From Corynebacterium sp. 21KM1197 (GTDB lineage: Bacteria; Actinomycetota; Actinomycetes; Mycobacteriales; Mycobacteriaceae), in assembly GCF_033783015.1 (NCBI RefSeq), contig NZ_CP123907.1, positions 682,001-746,000 on the forward strand: DNA of 64,000 bases, in the 5' to 3' direction. Both the position numbers and the translations under genes were made by a program. Numbering within the stretch: position 1 is the first letter of the stretch; every line of letters begins with the position of its first letter. The notes below the pieces were generated by a model. That model made no database searches, was not told where the DNA came from, and saw only the letters and a program-made list of their open reading frames with translations. Below are positions 54,571 through 63,828 of this stretch, one piece after another.

Positions 54571-54730
54571 AATTTCGTGTCCTCCGAGTGTAGCCGCACG
54601 GCGGCTATTAGTGAAGGGTGTCATAGCCCAGAATGATGTGTGGTGTGACTTTCTCTAGTAAGGTAAGCGTGTCAGTACGCGAAAAATGGCGCGCGCTGGC
54701 CGATCCTTATAGAGTATGGGAGGGAGTCCG

Positions 54731-55216
54731 ATGAAAGGGGTTACGACCATGACCAAGAGCTATGTAGCCAAGGGCCTGGCCAGCGCAATCGCGCTGGCCG
54801 CCGCACTGAGCGGCACCGCCGTAGCGGGCGCTGAGGAGGCCTCGGCGCGCGATTCTTATCAGTCCAGCGAGCAGTCTCCGCTGGCCTATCTGGCGCAAGA
54901 GATTTTTGATCTTACGAACGAGCACCGCGCCGAGCACAACATTGACGCGCTGCGTTACGATTCCTTCCTTGGCTGGAATGCCCAGCAGTGGGCCGAGGAG
55001 ATGCGCGATAACCAGATCGTGGGTCACGCCGAGGGAACCGAGGTGGAGAACGTCGCCTGGTTCACCAACGCCCCCACCGCAGAAGAGGTGCTGAAGGTGT
55101 GGTTGCAGAACCCCGGTGCCCGCGAGAACCTGCTTGACCCCGAGCTGAACAAGATCGGCATTGGCATCGCCCAGGCCGAGGACGGCTCCTACGTGGTGCA
55201 GCGCTTCGAGGAGTAA
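54731..55216 (+). CDS. Secreted CAP/SCP-like domain protein (second copy)
   Basis: This is a 161-residue protein with a signal peptide (SYVAKGLASAIALAAALSG, cleavage near AGA or ASA) and a CAP domain containing GHAEGTEVENVAWF and ending SYVVQRFEE. It is the paralogue of the protein at 22252. The second conserved His of the family (SPAHRANIL there) is missing here (NPGARENLL), so the metal site is altered. ATG 54731 has GGGAGGGAG seven bases upstream; ATG 54749 is possible. Confidence 0.83.
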   Translation: MKGVTTMTKSYVAKGLASAIALAAALSGTAVAGAEEASARDSYQSSEQSPLAYLAQEIFDLTNEHRAEHNIDALRYDSFLGWNAQQWAEEMRDNQIVGHAEGTEVENVAWFTNAPTAEEVLKVWLQNPGARENLLDPELNKIGIGIAQAEDGSYVVQRFEE

Positions 55217-55238
55217 GAGATAACTTCATAGTGCTGAG

Positions 55239-55274
55239 GGCTCCCAGGTCGGTATGGCCGGGGAGCCTTTTTTA
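55239..55274 (+). terminator. Rho-independent terminator after the CAP gene
   Basis: GGCTCCC (55239-55245) pairs with GGGAGCC (55261-55267), followed by six T. The loop is 15 bases. It ends the CAP gene transcript 22 bases after its stop and lies just before the convergent hypothetical gene. Confidence 0.85.
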
Positions 55275-55280
55275 TGCCCC

Positions 55281-55640
55281 TTACTCCGCCACCACCCCCA
55301 CGTTCGTCCCCGGCACCTCCCATGCGCCGGGCTCTGCGGGGAGGCCGCACACGAACTCCCGCGCCTGGCGGGGCAGGGGAATGAGCCAGCCCTCATCGGG
55401 ATCGAGGGCCGGGCTGGTATCCCCCTCAAAGAGCGTCACCGGGCGGCCATCCCCGCAGCTAAGGCGCACCGCCGCGCCCGCCGTGAGGGCTTCCCCCGCC
55501 TCCCGCAGCGCCGCCGGGGAGGTGGTGAGCACAACCAGGGACTCCGCCGTGTGTACGTGCAGGTGCGCGGCCCGCACCTCCGCGACCTCGCGCGGCGCGC
55601 GGGGCAGGGGTGGGGTGGAGCGCCGCCGAAACCACCGCAT
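55281..55640 (-). CDS. Hypothetical protein downstream of prfC
   Basis: From ATG 55640 the product is 119 residues: a basic start (MRWFRRRSTPPLPRAP), then an alpha/beta-like stretch (VAEVRAAHLHVHTAESLVVLTTSPAALREAGEALTAG, residues 18-54) and a C-terminal part with LIPLPRQAREFVCGLPAEP. No membrane segment, signal or known domain is seen. It starts two bases after the prfC stop, so it is likely cotranscribed with it. Confidence 0.65.
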   Translation of the reverse strand: MRWFRRRSTPPLPRAPREVAEVRAAHLHVHTAESLVVLTTSPAALREAGEALTAGAAVRLSCGDGRPVTLFEGDTSPALDPDEGWLIPLPRQAREFVCGLPAEPGAWEVPGTNVGVVAE

Positions 55641-55642
55641 GA

Positions 55643-57277
55643 TTAATCGTCCGCCACCATCGGTTCCAGGGTGAACTCGGGGTGTTCGCGCTGCACAAAG
55701 GCCAGTTTCCACTTATCGCCAAAGAGTGCCACCAGTTCCCCGTCCGCGCGGGTGAAGATCTCCACGCCGCGCTGTCGGCCCAGCCCGGGGGCGGATTCGG
55801 CGTCGGTGCGCCGGGCCACCTTGTAGGGCACCGGGTCGGCCTGCGTCTCCACCCCGTACTCGTTGAGCATGCGGGCCTGCATGACCTCAAACTGCATGGG
55901 GCCCACCGCAGCCATGACGGGGGCGGCGTCGCCGCGGGCGTCGTTACGCAGAATCTGCACCACGCCCTCGGCGGTGAGTTGATCGAGGGCCTTGCGGAAC
56001 TGCTTGTACTTGCCCAGGGACTTCGCGCGCAGGGTGCGGAAGTGCTCGGGCGCGAACTGCGGCATGGGCGGGTACTGCACCTTGCGGCCGGAAAAGATCG
56101 TATCGCCAGGGGCCAGCGCCCCGGCATTGACCAGACCCACGATGTCACCGGGGAAGGCCGTCTCCACCGTCTCGCGGGTGCGGCCAAACACCGTGAGCGC
56201 GTACTTGGTGGAAAAGGAGCGCCCGGACTGCGCGTGGGTGACCTGCATACCGCGCTCGAATTCTCCGGACACCACGCGCATAAAGGCCAGCGTATCGCGG
56301 TGATTGCGATCCATACCCGCCTGCACCTTGAACACCACCCCGGAGAACGGGTCGGCCACCTCGCGGTGGGTATCCATCGCGCTTGCCGACGCCGCCACGG
56401 CCTTCTCATCGGCGTTCCGCGAGCGGGGGGCGGGGGCCAGGGCGCAGAGGGTATCGAGGATTTGGTGTACGCCAAAGTTCAGCATGGCGGAGGCGAAGAT
56501 TAGCGGGGAGGTCTCGCAATTTTCAAAGAGCTCCTGGTCGTGCAGAGCGCCGTCGGCCGCCAGCAGTTCCGCTTCCTCCTGGGCGGTGTCCCACACGTCC
56601 CCCTCGCGCCCGGCGGCGGCCTCGGGGTCGAAGTACTCCTCCGGGGCGATGCTGGCCCCGCCTGCGGTGCGGGTGAAGTGAATGTATTGGCTCACCTCGC
56701 CGGATTCCTCCACGCGGGCCAGGCCCCTAAAGTCCCCGGCCTCGCCCACGGGCCAGAACAGCGGGGTGGGTTGCAGGCCGATCTCGGAGACGATCTCGTC
56801 CACCAGTTCCAGGGGGGAGCGGCCCACGCGGTCCCACTTATTAATCACCGTGATAATCGGCAGGCCGCGCGCCTTGCACACGCGGAAGAGCTGGAGGGTC
56901 TGCGGCTCGAGGCCCTTGGCGGCGTCGATAAGCATGACCGCCGCGTCCACCGCCATGAGCACGCGGTAGGTGTCCTCGGAGAAGTCCGCGTGGCCGGGGG
57001 TGTCCACCAGGTTAATCATGTACGGCTCGCCCTCGTGCCCGTCCGGGGCGTACTCGAATTGCAGGGCGGAGGAGGCGATGGAAATGCCGCGATCCTTTTC
57101 CATCTCCATCCAGTCCGAGACGGTGGACTTGCGTCCCGCCTTGCCGTGCACCGCGCCGGCCTCCGCGATCATGTGCGCGTGCAGGGCCAGGGCCTCGGTG
57201 AGGGTGGACTTACCGGCGTCCGGGTGGGCGATGACGGCGAAGGTGCGGCGGCGGGAGGCTTCTGCGGCGGTGCTCAT
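55643..57277 (-). CDS. prfC: Peptide chain release factor 3
   Basis: This 544-residue GTPase recycles release factors 1 and 2 from the ribosome. G1 is AHPDAGKSTLTEALAL, G2/G3 are DRGISIASSALQF and LVDTPGHADFSEDTYR, and G4 is INKWDR; the RF3-specific domains follow (MGPMQFEVMQARMLNEYGVE). ATG 57277 is the natural start. The next gene on the other strand begins 146 bases away. Confidence 0.95.
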   Translation of the reverse strand: MSTAAEASRRRTFAVIAHPDAGKSTLTEALALHAHMIAEAGAVHGKAGRKSTVSDWMEMEKDRGISIASSALQFEYAPDGHEGEPYMINLVDTPGHADFSEDTYRVLMAVDAAVMLIDAAKGLEPQTLQLFRVCKARGLPIITVINKWDRVGRSPLELVDEIVSEIGLQPTPLFWPVGEAGDFRGLARVEESGEVSQYIHFTRTAGGASIAPEEYFDPEAAAGREGDVWDTAQEEAELLAADGALHDQELFENCETSPLIFASAMLNFGVHQILDTLCALAPAPRSRNADEKAVAASASAMDTHREVADPFSGVVFKVQAGMDRNHRDTLAFMRVVSGEFERGMQVTHAQSGRSFSTKYALTVFGRTRETVETAFPGDIVGLVNAGALAPGDTIFSGRKVQYPPMPQFAPEHFRTLRAKSLGKYKQFRKALDQLTAEGVVQILRNDARGDAAPVMAAVGPMQFEVMQARMLNEYGVETQADPVPYKVARRTDAESAPGLGRQRGVEIFTRADGELVALFGDKWKLAFVQREHPEFTLEPMVADD

Positions 57278-57423
57278 AGGGTATTAGGGTACTCAGAGGG
57301 GTGGGGCCGGGGGTAGTGGGGTAGCGCGGGGGATAGTGGTATACATCACTTTTTGTGGACTGGTGAGGGGTGGCGCTCTAACGTTAGGGAGGTATTTTTT
57401 CTCGCTCGTTGGGGGGATTTACG

Positions 57424-57537
57424 ATGTTAATCAGCAAAAAATATAAGTCAATCGTAGTAGCCGCCGCTGGAGGGTGTCTTATTCGCACTAGCGGCGGGGC
57501 TTTCGAGCAGTCCTCGCGCACCACCACGTGCCTCTAG
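57424..57537 (+). CDS. Putative 37-residue peptide heading the first ABC cluster
   Basis: ATG 57424 has a strong GGGGGGA site seven bases upstream. The ORF encodes 37 residues: MLISKKYKSIVVAAAGG followed by CLIRTSGGAFEQSSRTTTCL, ending in a cysteine before TAG. The start is signal-peptide-like. If one base near 57470 were removed, the frame would read on as a better hydrophobic core (GVLFALAAGLSSSPRA), so this may be a frameshifted exported-peptide gene. It precedes an ABC ATPase by 13 bases. Confidence 0.45.
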   Translation: MLISKKYKSIVVAAAGGCLIRTSGGAFEQSSRTTTCL

Positions 57538-57550
57538 AAAGGGGACTCTT

Positions 57551-58261
57551 TTGACCTGTGTGAGCATTAGGGGACTCTCCTTCCATTACCGGAAGGCGGA
57601 GGTTCTCTGCGGGTTGGACTGGGAGATTGGGAGCGGCGTTACCGTGCTGCTGGGGCCCAACGGGTCCGGTAAGAGCACCCTCATCAAATGCCTAGCGGGT
57701 ATTCTCCCGGTGCAGGAAGGCGTTATCACCTTTGCGGAGGGCGGTTCTGGCATAGGGTACGTCCCGCAGAACCCCAGCCTGCCGGGGCTCGCGCGGGTGC
57801 GAGATCTTCTCAGTTATGCCGCCTGGCTGAGCGGGGTGCCGCGTGGGGAGATCCCGCGCCGGGTAGATATAGCGGTGGAGCGTCTGGATTTGGGCGCACT
57901 TCAACGTCGCCGGGTGCGCAGCCTCAGCGGAGGGGAACGGCAGCGGGTGGCTATTGGCGCGGGGGTTATCAATGATCCCTCGCTATTGCTTCTCGACGAA
58001 CCCACCGTGGGCTTAGATCCCTCCCAGCGCATGAGGACGCGCCGGATGATCGCAGATCTGGGTACCTCCGTGGTGATGTCCACTCACCTCACGGAGGATA
58101 TTCAGGCTATGGAGGCCCAGGTGGCGATTCTTTCCGAGGGGAGGATTCAGGCTTCCGGCAGTAGCCGGGATCTACTGGCGCAGCAAAATAGCGAGGGCTA
58201 TGGCTCCTCCTTTGAAGTCTTTTATGAAAGCATTGTTTTTGGGAAAAGAGACGAATCATGA
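57551..58261 (+). CDS. ABC transporter ATP-binding protein (first four-Cys cluster)
   Basis: This 236-residue ATPase has Walker A LGPNGSGKST, signature LSGGERQRV, Walker B LLLLDEPTVGLDP and switch STHLTEDI. It belongs to the ABC-2 drug/peptide exporter type. The TTG start at 57551 is preceded by AAAGGGGA; the same frame is open for about 90 bases upstream. It overlaps the large permease gene by four bases (ATGA), so the cluster is one operon. Confidence 0.88.
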   Translation: MTCVSIRGLSFHYRKAEVLCGLDWEIGSGVTVLLGPNGSGKSTLIKCLAGILPVQEGVITFAEGGSGIGYVPQNPSLPGLARVRDLLSYAAWLSGVPRGEIPRRVDIAVERLDLGALQRRRVRSLSGGERQRVAIGAGVINDPSLLLLDEPTVGLDPSQRMRTRRMIADLGTSVVMSTHLTEDIQAMEAQVAILSEGRIQASGSSRDLLAQQNSEGYGSSFEVFYESIVFGKRDES

Positions 58262-59499
58262 GTTCCCTGCCTAGGGCGCACGTTTTCGCGCCCTTTCTCC
58301 TCATGGCGGTGGGAGGTTTCCTGGCCACCGTAGATCTCTTGCGCACGAGTTTCCCGGTGTGGCAGCACCTGTCGGTGGCCCTCCATGAGGGGCTGTGGTT
58401 GCCGGGTACCGCACTGGTTGGGCTTAGTGTTTTACTGGCGGTGCTTACCCACCCACGAGGTTCGATGCTGCACACTCCGGTGCATCCCCGCGCAGGGGTG
58501 TGGGATTTTCTCGCACAGGCGGGCGTGGTGGCGGCTTCCTCCCTTATCGGGTACGCGGTGGGGCTGCTTCCCGTACTTATCCGGGGTGCGCGTTACGCCT
58601 CTTGGGGGCACGTGCACTTTGTGGATGTCATTATTGCGGTTGCGGGTATAGCGCTGCTCGTGGGCAGTGGATATGCCGTGGGCATGTTAGCGGGCCGCAT
58701 GATGATGATTCCCCTGGCGATGATCGTCACTTTTCTGCTTCTAGGGATCACGGTGGAACCATTGTGGCGGCCCTGGGGGCTGGTGGTTCCCGTGCGCGGC
58801 ATTGAAGCGGACACCCGATTTGTGACCAGCCCTTTTACCGCTATCTTTGCGGTGCTGGCCACGGCGGTGGCCTTGGTTTTTCTAAGCCACCTGTTGCGGC
58901 ACCGGTTACGCGGAGGTAGAGGTTACTTCACCTGGGGCCTGGCGCTGTGTGCTGTGGTTACCACGGCCTTTGTGTGGCGCCCGGAGATCTATGTGGTGGA
59001 TCCTGGGTTGGAGCAGCGGTGCCATGAGGTGCAGGGGACGCAGGTGTGCCTGCACGCCGCGCACCTTCCGGCGCAGGCGGACGTGGATGAGGTGGTGGCT
59101 CGCCTGCAACGGGCGGGTTTAGGCGAGAGCCTCCGTGAGGTCAATGATCGCTCCGTGGTGGACCGCGATGATCCTCGCGCGGGGGAGGCTTTTGTGGACA
59201 TTTTCACCGGCCCCTTTTCGGAGAACACTATTCCTGCTTCCACGGAGGAAGGAGTGGCCTACAGCGCAGTGAATTCCCTTATTACTCACGGCTGCGTGTG
59301 GTCGAAGGAGGACGCTCCCACGCAGAACCGTGATGCCGTGATGAACCTCAGAAATAATGCTTTGTACCTGGCCGGGTACGAGGCTGTGCTCGATGATTCC
59401 TGGAGCGCCGGAGTGAGATTCTCGGCCCAAGAGGTGGCGTCCATCATGGCCCGCCACGCCGAGGACATTGATGCCTGCCGTTGGGATGGCACCGCATGA
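58258..59499 (+). CDS. ABC-associated membrane protein with four-cysteine C-terminal ectodomain
   Basis: This 413-residue protein has six predicted helices in residues 9-240 and an outside C-terminal domain of about 165 residues. The domain has cysteines at 255, 264, 346 and 407 (RCHEVQGTQVC, HGCVW, DACRWD). The partner-like protein at 62532-63807 has the same layout and almost the same Cys spacing. I do not recognise a named family. It is coupled to the ATPase upstream and to the small membrane protein downstream (ATGA). Confidence 0.75.
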   Translation: MSSLPRAHVFAPFLLMAVGGFLATVDLLRTSFPVWQHLSVALHEGLWLPGTALVGLSVLLAVLTHPRGSMLHTPVHPRAGVWDFLAQAGVVAASSLIGYAVGLLPVLIRGARYASWGHVHFVDVIIAVAGIALLVGSGYAVGMLAGRMMMIPLAMIVTFLLLGITVEPLWRPWGLVVPVRGIEADTRFVTSPFTAIFAVLATAVALVFLSHLLRHRLRGGRGYFTWGLALCAVVTTAFVWRPEIYVVDPGLEQRCHEVQGTQVCLHAAHLPAQADVDEVVARLQRAGLGESLREVNDRSVVDRDDPRAGEAFVDIFTGPFSENTIPASTEEGVAYSAVNSLITHGCVWSKEDAPTQNRDAVMNLRNNALYLAGYEAVLDDSWSAGVRFSAQEVASIMARHAEDIDACRWDGTA

Positions 59500-60116
59500 G
59501 TGGGGTCGTGCGGGGCTTCATCCATGTGCGTGGTATTCCTGCGATGCTCCTGCTCGTGCTGGTAGCCATGAGTGCCTCGGTGGCGTTGGCAACGGTCTCG
59601 GTGGGGGTAAGCGTGGAACCTGGTCAGCCTACGCGGGGAGTGGGCGCACCGGAGATCTTTCCGGCCTTCCTCGCTGCGAGCCTGCCGCTGGTGTGTGTTC
59701 CGCGTTTCTCCGGCTGGGAGGCGGTGGGTTCTGTGTGGTCACGGGTGGTACACACTGTTTTCTCCGTAGGGGTGGGCTTTCTTCCCAGCCTTGCCACGGT
59801 GGCGTGGCACCTTTACGTTGATGCCCGCTACCCAGGTATTCCCCCTCTCTTGCCCTTGTTGGGGACTCCTGTGGTGTTAGGTTTGCTGGGGGTGGTGGCG
59901 CTCTACGCCTTTGGTACAGTGTGGTCTGTTCTTGCCCCCGGAGCACTCATGATCGCCATTGTGCTCGCCCAGCATCTTGCTCCAGAGGCTGCGTTCTCTC
60001 AGTATTTCTCCACCGCTAAGGAATGGGTGGTTCCTTGGGAACTGTGCCTGGTGCTTTTTGTGCTAGCCACGGGGTTAGCGTGGCGTAGGAATTCTCTTCC
60101 CCCGGGCGCGCCGTAG
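59496..60116 (+). CDS. Small six-helix membrane protein of the first four-Cys ABC cluster
   Basis: From ATG 59496, which overlaps the preceding stop, the product is 206 residues with about six helices (GIPAMLLLVLVAMSASVALA at the start, VVPWELCLVLFVLATGLAW at the end). It matches the protein at 61133-61741 in length, topology and a few motifs (P-W before the last helix). It is probably the second permease subunit. No named family is recognised. Confidence 0.7.
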   Translation: MSGVVRGFIHVRGIPAMLLLVLVAMSASVALATVSVGVSVEPGQPTRGVGAPEIFPAFLAASLPLVCVPRFSGWEAVGSVWSRVVHTVFSVGVGFLPSLATVAWHLYVDARYPGIPPLLPLLGTPVVLGLLGVVALYAFGTVWSVLAPGALMIAIVLAQHLAPEAAFSQYFSTAKEWVVPWELCLVLFVLATGLAWRRNSLPPGAP

Positions 60117-60222
60117 CGGTGATCGCCTGTGGTGAAACGCCCATGGCGTGGGGTCCGTGGAGCTGACGGGGCAAAAGTGGTCTGTGAGGATGCGGGGGGG
60201 GCTTTTCCTGTACCATATCGGC

Positions 60223-61119
60223 GTGAATAGAAACCTTTTCCTGCGCAAGGTGGCGGCCGCAGTAGTGGGCGCGATGATGGCCGCCGCACCCCTTGCCTCC
60301 GCTCAGCCCGGCCTTTCCCTTGGTTCCGTCGCTCCCGCCGTATGGGGCACCCCTCCTGCGGGAGCGCAGCAGATAGTGACCTTTGGCGATTCCTTCACCG
60401 CCATCGGGCCCGTCGTCCCGGGCAACGGCGAGCACACGGAGCAGGGCTACCAGCTCAAACCCACCTGTAAAAAGGACACCCGCAACTGGCCACACGCCGC
60501 CGCCGAGGCCACGAATAAAACCCTGGCGGACTGGTCCTGCAATGGCACGGGCGGCATGGCGCCGCTGCTGGAACTGCCCGCCGTGGTTGAGGAATCGATC
60601 CTCGCCGGAAACATCGGTCCCGGCACCGAGCGGGTGGTGATTATGTACGGTGGCCTGGATACCTTCCAATGGGTAGACGTGGCGACGTCGATGGCCAATG
60701 CGCAGAACATCGCCCCCAGCGCGATGCAGGGCGTCTATGCCGCGATCAAGAACCGGGTGGCCCAGGCGGCTCCCGACGCCGAGGTGGTCATTGCGGGGTA
60801 CCCCGAGATGGCGAGCAACGACCGCGTGTGCCTTATCAATCCGATTCCCGATCAGCCGGCGGAACTGCCCGCGCCGGGGGCGGGGCTGGTGCAAGACCAC
60901 CTACGTAACGCAGCGCGGCACGCCGCCGAGGCCAATGGCCTGCGCTTCATTGACACCCTGGAACTCACCCGAGGGCACGGAACCTGTGCGCCCAAGCCCG
61001 AGGACAGGTGGGTGGTGGGCATGTATGACCCGGCGGTGCCCACCAACCTGACCAATCACCCCTCCATTAATGGCAGCGGGGAGATCGGCAGGATCATTGG
61101 GCAGGAGTTGTATCGGTAG
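60223..61119 (+). CDS. Secreted SGNH/GDSL hydrolase
   Basis: From GTG 60223 the product is 298 residues with a signal peptide (cleavage after ASA at residue 26). The SGNH domain has nucleophile Ser57 in VTFGDSFTAIG, a Gly/Asn block near YGGLDTFQWVD, and the C-terminal catalytic His279 in LTNHPSINGSGEIG. Such enzymes are lipases or acyl-esterases; actinobacterial ones may act on envelope lipids. No ribosome-binding site is visible. It separates the two mirror-image ABC clusters. Confidence 0.85.
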   Translation: MNRNLFLRKVAAAVVGAMMAAAPLASAQPGLSLGSVAPAVWGTPPAGAQQIVTFGDSFTAIGPVVPGNGEHTEQGYQLKPTCKKDTRNWPHAAAEATNKTLADWSCNGTGGMAPLLELPAVVEESILAGNIGPGTERVVIMYGGLDTFQWVDVATSMANAQNIAPSAMQGVYAAIKNRVAQAAPDAEVVIAGYPEMASNDRVCLINPIPDQPAELPAPGAGLVQDHLRNAARHAAEANGLRFIDTLELTRGHGTCAPKPEDRWVVGMYDPAVPTNLTNHPSINGSGEIGRIIGQELYR

Positions 61120-61132
61120 GTTTTGCTTAGCC

Positions 61133-61741
61133 TCACCCATCCCACCTAGCGGTATCCACTGCCCCCAAGGCGATCAAAGCGCCGAATAGGAAGATTACGC
61201 TCAGCGCAATAGTGAATGGGTTAATGGTGAGTAGCATATTCCACGGCACCGGGTGCTCGCTGTCTTTCCAGGAGTAAAGAAGAAGAAAGAGCAGCACACC
61301 CAGGGGCGGTGCCCAGGCCGCCATGCGGGAGGAGAAAGCTACGCTCAGGCAGCAGAGCCCCTGCCAGAGGGCCGTGGCGGAAAGGTATATGGCTACGTCG
61401 CGGGCCATGAGGCCGATACCCACGCTGGCCTGTACGGCCGCCATGCTGACGAGGAGCAGCAGAAACTGGGTAAGCATGATCCCGGCGAGGCTGAGCGCGC
61501 GTATCCGAAGTAGCCGAGTGGGTGCGGTGGCCTCCATCGCGGGGGCCACCGGGTGTACCGTGCTGGCCGCGAGCGCACCCAACACCACGGGGAGCAGGCG
61601 GGTAAGCGGGGTGTCCCGTATGCCATTGGCTCCGTAAATTCCGTAAGACGTAGGGAAAAGAAGAAGTAACAGCACGCAGGCCACGGTGCTAAGAGCGAGG
61701 GCGGTATAAACCCGTCGGGAGGAAAGGAAACTGCGGTACAT
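61133..61741 (-). CDS. Small six-helix membrane protein of the second four-Cys ABC cluster
   Basis: This 202-residue protein has about six helices (VYTALALSTVACVLLLLLFP first, INPFTIALSVIFLFGALIAL last) with HPVPWNMLLTINPF before the last one. It corresponds to the 59496-60116 protein in length, topology and the PW motif. It starts three bases after the stop of the ATPase gene, so the operon order is permease, ATPase, small permease. Confidence 0.7.
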   Translation of the reverse strand: MYRSFLSSRRVYTALALSTVACVLLLLLFPTSYGIYGANGIRDTPLTRLLPVVLGALAASTVHPVAPAMEATAPTRLLRIRALSLAGIMLTQFLLLLVSMAAVQASVGIGLMARDVAIYLSATALWQGLCCLSVAFSSRMAAWAPPLGVLLFLLLYSWKDSEHPVPWNMLLTINPFTIALSVIFLFGALIALGAVDTARWDG

Positions 61742-61744
61742 GGC

Positions 61745-62539
61745 TTAGGCTTCCAGCGTCGTGGTGTCCGCAGCATGTGCGCTACTCTTTGCCCCACCGA
61801 GCAGCCTGCGATAGGTGCTTTCCAGGGCGTCGATGGAGCGATCCCCGGAATCGGTGAGCGTGTGTGCCGGGCCGCTATACCGAATGGTGCCCTCGCCCAG
61901 CACCAGAATCTGATCCGCGCAGGAGGCCACGTCCTCCACCAGGTGCGTGCCGAGCAGGATCGTGGGGGAATTGTCCAAGCCGCGCAGGCGGGAGAGCAAT
62001 TGGCGGAACTCATAGCGCTGCTCCGGATCCAACCCGGCGGTGGGCTCGTCCAGGATAATGAATTGAGGAGTACCGGCAATGCTGGCGGCAATGCCCGCTC
62101 GCTGGCGCATACCGCCGGAGAGTTCCTTGATCCGCGTTCCGCTACTGTTCTCTAAACCGACGGTAGCGATGGCATATTCGGCGGCCTCGGTGCGCTGGGC
62201 GGCGGGGTATTCCCTCATCCACAGGCAATAGAGCACAAACTCTTGCACAGTCATGCGCTCGTCCACGGAGAAGTTCTGCGGCAAGAACCCCAGGTTCCGC
62301 CGAATATCATTGCGCTCGGAGCGCAGGGCGGGATTAAGGCCACCCATGCGAATCTCCCCGGCGCTCGGGGTGGAGATAGTAGCCAGAAGCCGCAGTAGGG
62401 TGCTCTTGCCCGCCCCATTGGGGCCGAGCAGCCCGGTGATGGAGTGGGCTGGAATCTCAAAGTCAAGGCCGTGGAGTACCTCCTTGCGGCGATAACCGGC
62501 GACGATCCCGGTGCAGGAGAAAGCGGGGTGATTATCCAT
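61745..62539 (-). CDS. ABC transporter ATP-binding protein (second four-Cys cluster)
   Basis: From ATG 62539 the product is 264 residues: Walker A LLGPNGAGKST, Q-loop FLPQNFSVDERMTVQEF, signature LSGGMRQRAG, Walker B FIILDEPTAGLDP and switch GTHLVEDV. It is typical of ABC-2 exporters. The start overlaps the last eight bases of the permease gene. The C-terminal extension (about 30 residues) is not seen in the first cluster's ATPase. Confidence 0.88.
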   Translation of the reverse strand: MDNHPAFSCTGIVAGYRRKEVLHGLDFEIPAHSITGLLGPNGAGKSTLLRLLATISTPSAGEIRMGGLNPALRSERNDIRRNLGFLPQNFSVDERMTVQEFVLYCLWMREYPAAQRTEAAEYAIATVGLENSSGTRIKELSGGMRQRAGIAASIAGTPQFIILDEPTAGLDPEQRYEFRQLLSRLRGLDNSPTILLGTHLVEDVASCADQILVLGEGTIRYSGPAHTLTDSGDRSIDALESTYRRLLGGAKSSAHAADTTTLEA

Positions 62540-63807
62540 GAGCACGAAACTCCTCGGGGTCATAGGAACAGGTGGCGATGAAGGAGGACAGCGCAGAGGC
62601 TAGGCGGGTGAGTTGTTCCGCCTCGCTGAGCCGGGCGAGTTCCTGGGAATAATCCAGGCGGGTGCCATCGCGCTCGGGATCGGAGGTGCTAAAGCCGGTG
62701 TAGGTGATGTCTCCGTAAATGAAATTGGTGAGGAGGTCATAGAGAAGATCGGACTGCTCCGGGGACTCGAAAGAGCAGGTATCTGACCAACGGAGAATAT
62801 CGGCAAAGCTTTGGGCGGCGGGCCAGCTGGGGGTATTGCCACCGAACGCAGAGACATAGGTAAGGAAGTATTCCTGTTTTTCCAGCTCCTCCGGGCTTTT
62901 CGCGAGGTTCTGGGGGATACCCGGCTCAATGGCAAGAATGGGCGTGGCGGGTAGCCCCGCCGCTGCGCGCAGATCGCGGGTGCGTTGGAGGTAAGCACGC
63001 ATATCGTCCCACCTAAAGGAATCCTCCTGCCAAACGCACAGGGTGTCCTCGCCCGAGTCCTCGCAGAGGATATTCTCGTGATCGGTGCGGGCGTAACCGC
63101 TGGTCTGCATTCCGCCCATGCTGAAAATCGCGGCGATGGTGAGGGCAGTCCCCGCGATGGAGGTGGTGCGGGAGGCAAGTGCAGTGATGGTGCGACGAGC
63201 CGTGGCAAGTGGTACCGCGATGAGCAAGATGAGCGCGCAGATCGCCATGATTTCCCATGCGTAAGGATTGAGTATTTCCCAGGTGTTCACTTCTGCGGCG
63301 GTGAGCGCGATATACATTCCCGCGTAGAGGCCGAGGAACAGGGCGATGATCGCGCTGCGCAGGGGGCCGAGACGCAGGTGGGCGGTGAGCGTGCCCAATA
63401 AATACAGTATGAAGCTAAAGGCTAGGGCGTAAGCGCCATAGCGAAGATCGAGGTATCCCGGAAGGGAGAGCATGGCCCCGATGAGGAGCATGGCTCCCTG
63501 GGAAAGCAGGGTGGGGAGCAGAACGGAAAGGAGGTAGCCTCCGAGGATTTCCCGGAGGCGCACCAAGAACCAGGAGCGCGGTGTGCTCAGCCAGATCGCC
63601 GTGCTGTGATGGGCAAGGCGGGTGGCCTCCTGCCAGGCTGCGATGGCAGAGATGACGCCACCGGTAAAAGACCAGGGGAGTCCATAGGGACATGGTGAGA
63701 CCGTTATAAGAGATCAACCAGACGTCCCTCATGATGAGGCAGAAGATGATCCATATTGCGGGAATGGGTAATCCCGCGATGAGATGAGCGATGAGGCGTG
63801 AGCGCAC
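62532..63807 (-). pseudogene. ABC-associated membrane protein with four-cysteine ectodomain, frameshifted
   Basis: Translation should start at GTG 63807 (AAGGAGA upstream): RLIAHLIAGLPIPAIWIIFC... to TPLVF. There the frame is lost, and the rest (GGVISAIAAWQEATRLAHHS onwards) lies in the neighbouring frame to TAA 62532. Removing one T from the four-base run at 63666-63669 restores a protein of about 425 residues with a six-helix body. Its ectodomain has four cysteines at residues 168, 177, 264 and 333 of the downstream frame (counted from 63566). It is disrupted, miscalled, or read by frameshifting. Confidence 0.7.
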
Positions 63808-63828
63808 CGTGTTCTCCTTAACTAGCCG

